Positions 58,170 through 64,000 of a stretch of DNA of 64,000 bases are shown here, piece after piece. Position numbers and translations under genes: made by a program. Every line of letters starts with the position of its first letter. Position 1 is the first letter of the stretch. Source of the DNA: Mixia osmundae IAM 14324 (Eukaryota > Basidiomycota > Mixiomycetes > Mixiales > Mixiaceae); contig NW_014575548.1 in the NCBI RefSeq assembly GCF_000708205.1, positions 1 to 64,000 on the forward strand. The letters run 5' to 3'. The notes below the pieces were generated by a model. It had not been told where the DNA came from. It saw only the letters and a list, made by a program, of their open reading frames with translations, and searched no databases.

Positions 58170-60495
58170 TCACAATAATCGAGTGATGAAAGCAACGCCT
58201 TTTGTCCTTCCCTCGCGGAAGAGCAACTTCGAGCCTTCTTTGACGTATTCTGGCATGCGAATGAATTCGAAGATGACGCTCGCTCGATCTCCTGTTCGCA
58301 GAACCTTGCGATCGTCGAGGATATCGACAATGCGAACCTGCTCGATGATCAATTCCGGCCACTTTTGAGACAATGAGGTCAACGTACTGTCTGTCTCACC
58401 GTGCCGCAATGGATCATAGCTTGGTAATTGACTTTGATCGTCGTCTGATGGTACAAGATGAGGCAGACTGCCTCGAAGCGGAAGGAAGATCGTGGTGGCA
58501 CGTCCGTCTTTGCAACCAAGACCATGCCTTTCCTGATCATATTCCTCCGTATCCTCTTTAGCGCAAAGGAGACACTCTGACCGGCTTCGGCAGCATTGAC
58601 GTTGACCCTTTTGCGCTGTATGCTCTTGATTGTCGTCGCAAGGAACTGACCGAGAGAATCGGGTCCGAGCTGTACCTTTTGTTAGCCCTGCGTTGACATT
58701 TATAAAGTGAGTGGCTTGCCATGACGTTATCGCCAACTTTGACTGTGCCCGAAGCGACGACACCGGAAACGACTGATCCTACGAAAGGAACTGCAAAGCA
58801 AGGTCAGTCTTGGCTTTCTGGCAAGCAGAAGCAAGGTACCTGAGAAGACGTCGGATCTGTTAGCAGCTCATCAAGATCAGTGAGTCGCAAATGTCTGCTG
58901 ATATCGTGCTTACATAGAGAACTCCAATGGCTCGTTGGAAGCGTACTTGTCTTGATCGGATGCGTTGAGCAAGTTGAAGAACGTTTTGAGATGTGGTAGA
59001 CCCTGTACATGCTCATGAATGAGCTGACTGTTGTCTTTGAGCGAGCAAGCGACGTGCCTCTCCAGTGACGTTAGACACCATGAAGATGGGACAAGCTCTG
59101 CGCGACAGGGTCAGATGAGCAAAGAGCGGTAAGATCAGATATCGTACTTTTCTTTGACGAAGCCGGCGGCTAGGCTGGCCGACATCCCGTCATCGTGCAC
59201 AAAGACCGGTGTTCGCCGACATCCAGGACTGCGCAAGATCTTGCAAAGTTGTTTGAGTGTCGTCTCGAGGACGTTCCGGGGTGTCATGTCGATTTTGGTG
59301 ACGACGCAGATGACGGGGATCGAGAGTGCGAGAGCGACAGACAGATGTTCTTTGCTCATTCCTATCAGACCGGCATTTGCGCCTACGATGAGAACGACAA
59401 AGCTCGGAGCGCAACCTGTCAGGCCGAAGATGGTCGTTTTGAGATATCTCTCGTGGCCAGCCAGATCCGTGAACGATACGATCTGCAACCCACGAGCATC
59501 AGATCCTGTCATATGCAACAAGCAGTGCACCTCACTTTCGCAGCTTTCTTGCACACTTCGTCCCAAGTCATGTTATTCCGTTTGAGGGCGATAGTTTGGA
59601 AATCGCCCTCTCGTGTCATCGTGTTGATGCCCATCTCGCGCAATGCAGCCAGTGTGGACGACGGCAGGACTTGCTGACCACCTGCATCAAAGCCCATAAT
59701 CTCCATACCGACGCTGCTCGTGCGACCTGTCTCGATCTCGTGCTTATGTCTGAACAAAGATATTCGGGCTCGCCCTCGTCCGTCATCGTTGATGCCTTTG
59801 GTGAGCACGCCGAGCAGTGTTGACTTGCCTGCATCGACATTACCGCATTGTGCAACACGTAGCTCCGTCAGATCCTCTGCGCTGTCCGGTATCCGCCTGA
59901 CGAGGATCCTGAGATCGTTCGTTTGCCACCGCACTCTCGTTTGGTCGTCATTGACAGTGAGATCAGCTGCAGTTGTCTTTGGCTTCTCTCTGGGTAGTAT
60001 GAGCGGGCTGTAGACGAGCGATGCTTGTGCTCTGATCTCGTTCGCTACAGCTTGTAATATCGCCAGGATGTGCTCAGTCTCGGGTAAGGTCAACGGTTGT
60101 GCCGACTCTGCAGGAACATCGTAGCCCGAATCAAGCAGTGCAGCGGGATCCTTCTCATCGATGTTGTGAGTGCCTATACAGAGTACCACATCTTGTCTCG
60201 TCACGTCAAGTCGTCGGGCGAGCAGTGAAGCGAGCACATGGCCAAAAGCAGTCTCGGATGTCGATGCAGACGCAAAGTGGTCTCGGATCGTCTTGCGCTC
60301 GAGCTCATCCTCGATCTCGGCAAGCTTTGGCGCTAGTTGCGGCGCTGTTAGGCTGGTACTGGCTGTCGATGATAGTGACGAGCTGCCGAGCTTGTGCGCT
60401 AATCTCTCGGTTGCGGGTGCAGCGTGGTGCTCCAAGCCTAGCCTCGCTTGGGCTTTGGCAGCGTCTGCTTGGAAAGCAGCAAACGATGAGGCCAT
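58170..60495 (-). CDS. GTPBP1/2-type translational GTPase
   Basis: EF-Tu-like GTPase of the GTPBP1 family, linked in animals to ribosome rescue and mRNA decay. Inferred exons: 60495-59536, 59482-59148, 59097-59058, 59002-58914, 58856-58840, 58790-58720, 58675-58388, 58337-58170; 655 aa. Motifs: [14 protein letters not shown] (G1), [15 protein letters not shown] (switch I), [12 protein letters not shown] (G3), VTKID (G4), then [35 protein letters not shown] and the C-terminal FREGRTKGV. Two introns have GC donors (59003-59057, GCACGT; 58676-58719, GCAAGC), each needed for conserved residues. One exon is only 17 nt. Fungal occurrence of this family is patchy. Exon sum keeps frame throughout. 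Confidence 0.88.
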
Positions 60496-60760
60496 CGTCA
60501 GTCTACAAGCTGTTCACGTCGTCGTCGTGCTGATGATCGAGTCACGGCGCGAAGCGTGGAGTGCCCCGTGCTCATCCCCATCATGGTCAATCAGGCGCAA
60601 CCAGTCTCAGGAAGAATGACATGGCCAGACCTGCATCTCACGTCGGCCTTGTATGATCACAGTGCAGAGGGTCAGATGCAGTCATGCGTTCTGGTACAAT
60701 CACACATTGCACACTTTGACTACGAGTATGCATGTGCGTACCTCTAGTGCGTACCTTGGG

Positions 60761-61744
60761 TCAGCATGTCGGCTCGTCAGACTGCAAGATATACCGTAGG
60801 CAGATCATGATGTTGTCTGGATTGTCGAGATCGAGAAAAGGTACCATTGCATTCGCGAGATCAGGTCGATCCTTTGCGATTGCGTGCAGCTTGCCTAGGC
60901 GCTCGTGTGTCAGGAAGGTCTGCAAAGCATTGATCGATCTGAGATGATTCGTGATAGCGCCAAACAGTGCCAGTGCATCGACGTTTGAAGGAACTCTTGA
61001 CTGCTCGAACGATGGCGTGTGGGGTATACCCAGTGCGCTGTAGATTTCGATTGCAGGATCGATGCGTTCGATAACGTTTGACTCGGACGGCTGTGCTGCC
61101 ACATTGCGGCAAACAGATACTGCTGACATGTGCGAGGTTCTCGGGCGCTTGGTCGGCCTGGCAATGTATCGTTCAGACTCGTCGCTGCTGATCGAGCCTG
61201 CCGCTTGCACCGCTCCGGACTGCAAAGACTCGTGATGGTGACCCGACGCCGCATCCTCCTCCTGCTGATCGGCGACCTCTTCAGCTACGTCATGCGCCTG
61301 ATGGCGTTGATCTGTCGCCCTCGCGTCGAGTCGAGCTTGCACTTGCATGAAGCGATCTAGCTCTGTCCAGATATGTCTGAAAGTAGAGTTCAGTCCGTTC
61401 TCTTCGACCGCATGCGCATGTTTTCTGAGCACGGCTACTTGCTTCATAGCTTGCTGGTAGTGTTCTCTCGATGGTGCGCCTCTGTCGACGTCGTAGGGGC
61501 AGTAGTGACGAACGGCCTGTACGAAATGCCAGACGGGTTTGAGGTGGCTATTGAGCTTTTTGCGGAGCTTGTCGGCTTTCCATTCAAAGTGCGCATACTG
61601 GGGCTTGCTCGACAGTCTCTGTTCGGCCGTCGTCACTAGGTTTCTGCTGAGGATCGTCGTGCCGGTCTCTTCGGTGAGCTCGGTGACGACGATCAGCAGC
61701 AAGCGTAGCTGTTCGTCTGTCCAGCAGGCCGCTCGACGAGCCAT
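60761..61744 (-). CDS. Myb/SANT-like domain protein
   Basis: Single-exon gene of 327 aa. The first about 90 residues (ARRAACWTDEQLRLLLIVVT to KPVWHFVQAVRHYCPYD) look like the Myb/SANT-like DNA-binding domain common in fungal and plant proteins, some derived from transposon accessory genes. The centre is Gln/His/Glu-rich with a KRPR basic patch (possible nuclear signal), and the C-terminus is helical with no second domain recognised. No transposase or terminal repeats accompany it. The initiator is the first ATG; the gene lies in tandem behind the GTPBP gene with 265 bp between. Role probably in DNA binding, by the fold only. Confidence 0.65.
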   Translation of the reverse strand: MARRAACWTDEQLRLLLIVVTELTEETGTTILSRNLVTTAEQRLSSKPQYAHFEWKADKLRKKLNSHLKPVWHFVQAVRHYCPYDVDRGAPSREHYQQAMKQVAVLRKHAHAVEENGLNSTFRHIWTELDRFMQVQARLDARATDQRHQAHDVAEEVADQQEEDAASGHHHESLQSGAVQAAGSISSDESERYIARPTKRPRTSHMSAVSVCRNVAAQPSESNVIERIDPAIEIYSALGIPHTPSFEQSRVPSNVDALALFGAITNHLRSINALQTFLTHERLGKLHAIAKDRPDLANAMVPFLDLDNPDNIMICLRYILQSDEPTC

Positions 61745-61909
61745 CTAGTCTAGCGTGTCGGTTCACTCATAGCTGACGTTCGATGGGCATCTGAGCGAGG
61801 AGGAGCGAGACAGACGAGCGAGCGAGCGATCGAGCAAGCAGGCGGCGGCGCGCTAGAAAACACGGCTTACCGAATCAGCCAGCCAAGTCAGACGACCGAC
61901 AGACTCAGC

Positions 61910-64000
61910 ATGGCTCGCAACCGACAAGAGTCCACGCCGAGCATGGCATCGCTCTCTTCCTCCATGGCGTCCCTCCTGTCGACGCAGGACTCGCCATCAG
62001 ACAGCTCCAATCAGGGCAGCAACAGTATGGCGTCATCGTCAGCAACCCTCCCATCCGCCTTCAACAGATCCTCCCGACGGAAGCGACGGCTCGCACGTGG
62101 CCTCTCAACAGGTAGAGACACGATAGACGAGGAGGAGGAAGGCATGGGATTGGCATTCTCGACCCAATGTGCCACTGTAGAGAATCCCGACCCGGCACAC
62201 AAAGACCAGTGGAACTCGAGCAGCGTGCCGATCTACCAATCGAGTACCTTCAAAGGCGTCGGCGGCACGTACGACTACTCACGCAGTGGCAATCCTACCA
62301 GAGGCTTTTTGCGTGAGCGAGAGCCTTTTGCCTCACGATTGCGGCAGATTGACGCTTTGAGACTGACTTGCAGAGCATCATGTGGCCAAGATCTCTGGCG
62401 CTCGACACGCTTTCGCTGTAGCATCCGGCATGGGCGCACTGGACGTCATCTTCAGGTTGCTCACGCCGGGTGACGAGATCATCGCTGGCAACGATCTCTA
62501 TGGCGGCTCAAATCGCCTATTGACTTATCTCAAGACACACGGCGGTATCACTGTGCACCACATCGATACTACTCGACCCGAACTGTTGCTGCCCGTGCTG
62601 ACTGCGCACGAGCCGACAGCGCAGACGAGCAAAGTCAAGCTGGTCTTGATCGAATCGCCTACCAATCCTCTCTTGCAAGTTGCAGATATTGCCAAATTGT
62701 CGGACATGATCCACCAGCACGCGCCTGAAGCAATGGTCGTTGTCGATAACACCATGATGAGCCCTTACCTGCAACGTCCGCTAGAACACGGCGCAGATAT
62801 CGTCTATGACAGCGCGACAAAGTATCTATCGGGACATCACGATCTCATGGCAGGCGTCATTGTCTGTGACAGGGACGACATCGCCACTCGCATCGCCTTT
62901 ATGATCAACTCTATCGGCAACGGTCTAGCACCTTTCGATTCCTTTTTGCTCTTGCGAGGCATCAAGACACTTGCTCTCCGACTTGATAGACAGCAAGCGA
63001 CAGCCCAGATCGTAGCCGAGTATCTCGATGCTGCTGGCTTCAAAGTACACTACCCTGGTCTTTCCAATCATCCAGGTCGAGAGATCCACGAGAGGCTCGC
63101 CAAAGGCGCAGGAGCTGTCTTGTCCTTCGAGACAGGCGACAAGGCGCTCAGCGAGCGAATCGTGGGAGCAGCTCGGTTGTGGGGCATTAGTGTCTCTTTC
63201 GGCTGTGTCAATTCGCTCATCAGTATGCCTTGCCTCATGTCTCATGCTTCTATCGATCCAAAGGTCCGTGCGGAGAGGAACTTGCCCGAAGATCTCATTC
63301 GCCTCTGTGTGGGCATCGAGGACACGGACGATCTCATCGACGATCTCGAAGCTGCTCTCCTCGAATCGGGCGCCATCAGACTCCAAGACAATTCGGATGG
63401 TACGACCGATATCGTTCGCAACATGATCACTCCTCCTGCAACACCGTCGAGCAGGGCGAAAGCGATTGGACAAGCGAGCACACAGACCATCGTCGTTTCT
63501 GCACCGGGCAAAGTCATTCTCTTTGGCGAGCATGCCGTCGTTCACGGTATCACTGCCATTGCTGGCTCCGTCGATCTGCGTTGCTTCTGTATGGCTCAGC
63601 CACGCTACGATGGCAAGATTGGTATAACCATGCCGGATGTAGGATTAGACCAAGCATGGGATCTCTCATCCCTGCCTCCAGTAGATCCTTCGCTTGAAGG
63701 CGTACCGGAAGACTCAGTCGATGCTTCCCTGCTAGATTTGATAAGGCAGCATATCGGTCACGACTTAGCGCCAGTCGCACAGAGAGCCGCCGAAGCCTTC
63801 TTGTACCTCTTCCTGCGTCTCAGTCGTTCGGCAACGCGCATTGCTCAGCATCTCACTGTACGGTCCACTCTCCCGATCGGAGCAGGCTTGGGCTCATCTG
63901 CCGCCTTCTCCGTCTGCATAAGCTCAGCGCTTCTCTATACCCATGGCTACTTGCCCCTACCCTCTTCCGAAGGGAAAGACGGTTCGCACGCTGCTGAGAT
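61910..64000 (+). CDS. Cystathionine lyase/synthase fused in frame to mevalonate kinase (partial)
   Basis: Exons 61910-62312 and 62374 to the right edge (open), 676 codons visible. Residues about 75-470 are a complete PLP-dependent Cys/Met-metabolism enzyme of the cystathionine beta-lyase/gamma-synthase type: STFKGVGGTYDYSRSGNPTR, ASGMGALDVIFRLL, SPTNPLLQVADI, VDNTMMSPYLQRP and the PLP lysine in SATKYLSGHHD (about residue 284), ending VGIEDTDDLIDDLEAALL. With no stop, a linker of about 40 residues leads to VSAPGKVILFGEHAVVHG (about residue 510) and LPIGAGLGSSAAFSVC, the two ATP-binding motifs of mevalonate kinase (ERG12). Both halves are in the same frame. A Met at 63423 could start the kinase alone. 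The N-terminus is Ser-rich and then basic. Intron 62313-62373 is GT-AG. Confidence 0.85.

Noticed and set aside
60556-60947. Short plus-strand ORFs between the GTPase and Myb-like genes
   Set aside because: No family resemblance; part is antisense to the Myb-like gene.

Overview
The window reads as nuclear DNA of a gene-dense fungus, almost certainly a basidiomycete. Nearly every gene is cut by introns of about 45-60 nt. The gene set is fungal: a Byr4-type septation protein, a SAM-RA-SH3 MAPK adaptor with the extra C-terminal SH3 typical of basidiomycete Ubc2, a Zn2Cys6 regulator, a PMC1-type calcium pump and dynein intermediate chain. The species cannot be fixed from the sequence alone; a small intron-rich Pucciniomycotina genome such as Mixia would fit. 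No rRNA, tRNA, transposon or CRISPR-like structure was recognised.

Layout, left to right. 1-9 kb: calcium ATPase (C-terminus beyond the left edge), divergent from an importin-beta (Kap123). 9-15.6 kb: an F-box protein with a Cys/His-rich tail, proline iminopeptidase, a PRELI/Ups lipid-transfer protein, dynein intermediate chain. 15.7-23.6 kb: NOC3, Ubc2/Ste50-like adaptor, Zn2Cys6 factor. 23.9-28.9 kb: a large Sec7-PH Arf exchange factor. 28.9-31 kb: the only gene-poor stretch, with degenerate tandem repeats and a short paralogue of the F-box protein's tail. 31-45.6 kb: Rex1 exonuclease, a PF03407 glycosyltransferase, an HSF-type factor, a P450, mitochondrial SSB, an F-box/leucine-rich protein, Byr4, Maf and glutathione-dependent formaldehyde dehydrogenase. 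45.7-56.5 kb: choline/ethanolamine kinase, a 59-residue membrane protein, a cyclin, Ies6, NAD kinase, SmE, a secreted protein, Rds3/PHF5A. 56.7-64 kb: retinol-dehydrogenase-like SDR, GTPBP1-type GTPase, a Myb/SANT-like protein, and an open frame joining a cystathionine lyase to mevalonate kinase that runs off the right edge.

The genes are mostly unrelated housekeeping functions packed tightly, often tail to tail with 6-120 bp between stop codons; no biosynthetic cluster or operon-like unit is evident. SmE and Rds3 (spliceosome) lie close together, but this may be chance. The most notable points are the in-frame cystathionine lyase-mevalonate kinase fusion, an unusually high share of GC-AG introns (about 8 of roughly 88 inferred), a very short candidate intron (31 nt), very small coding exons, and a two-member Cys/His-rich tail family. 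All exon joins were deduced by eye from splice consensus, reading-frame arithmetic and protein-family conservation; none is backed by transcripts.
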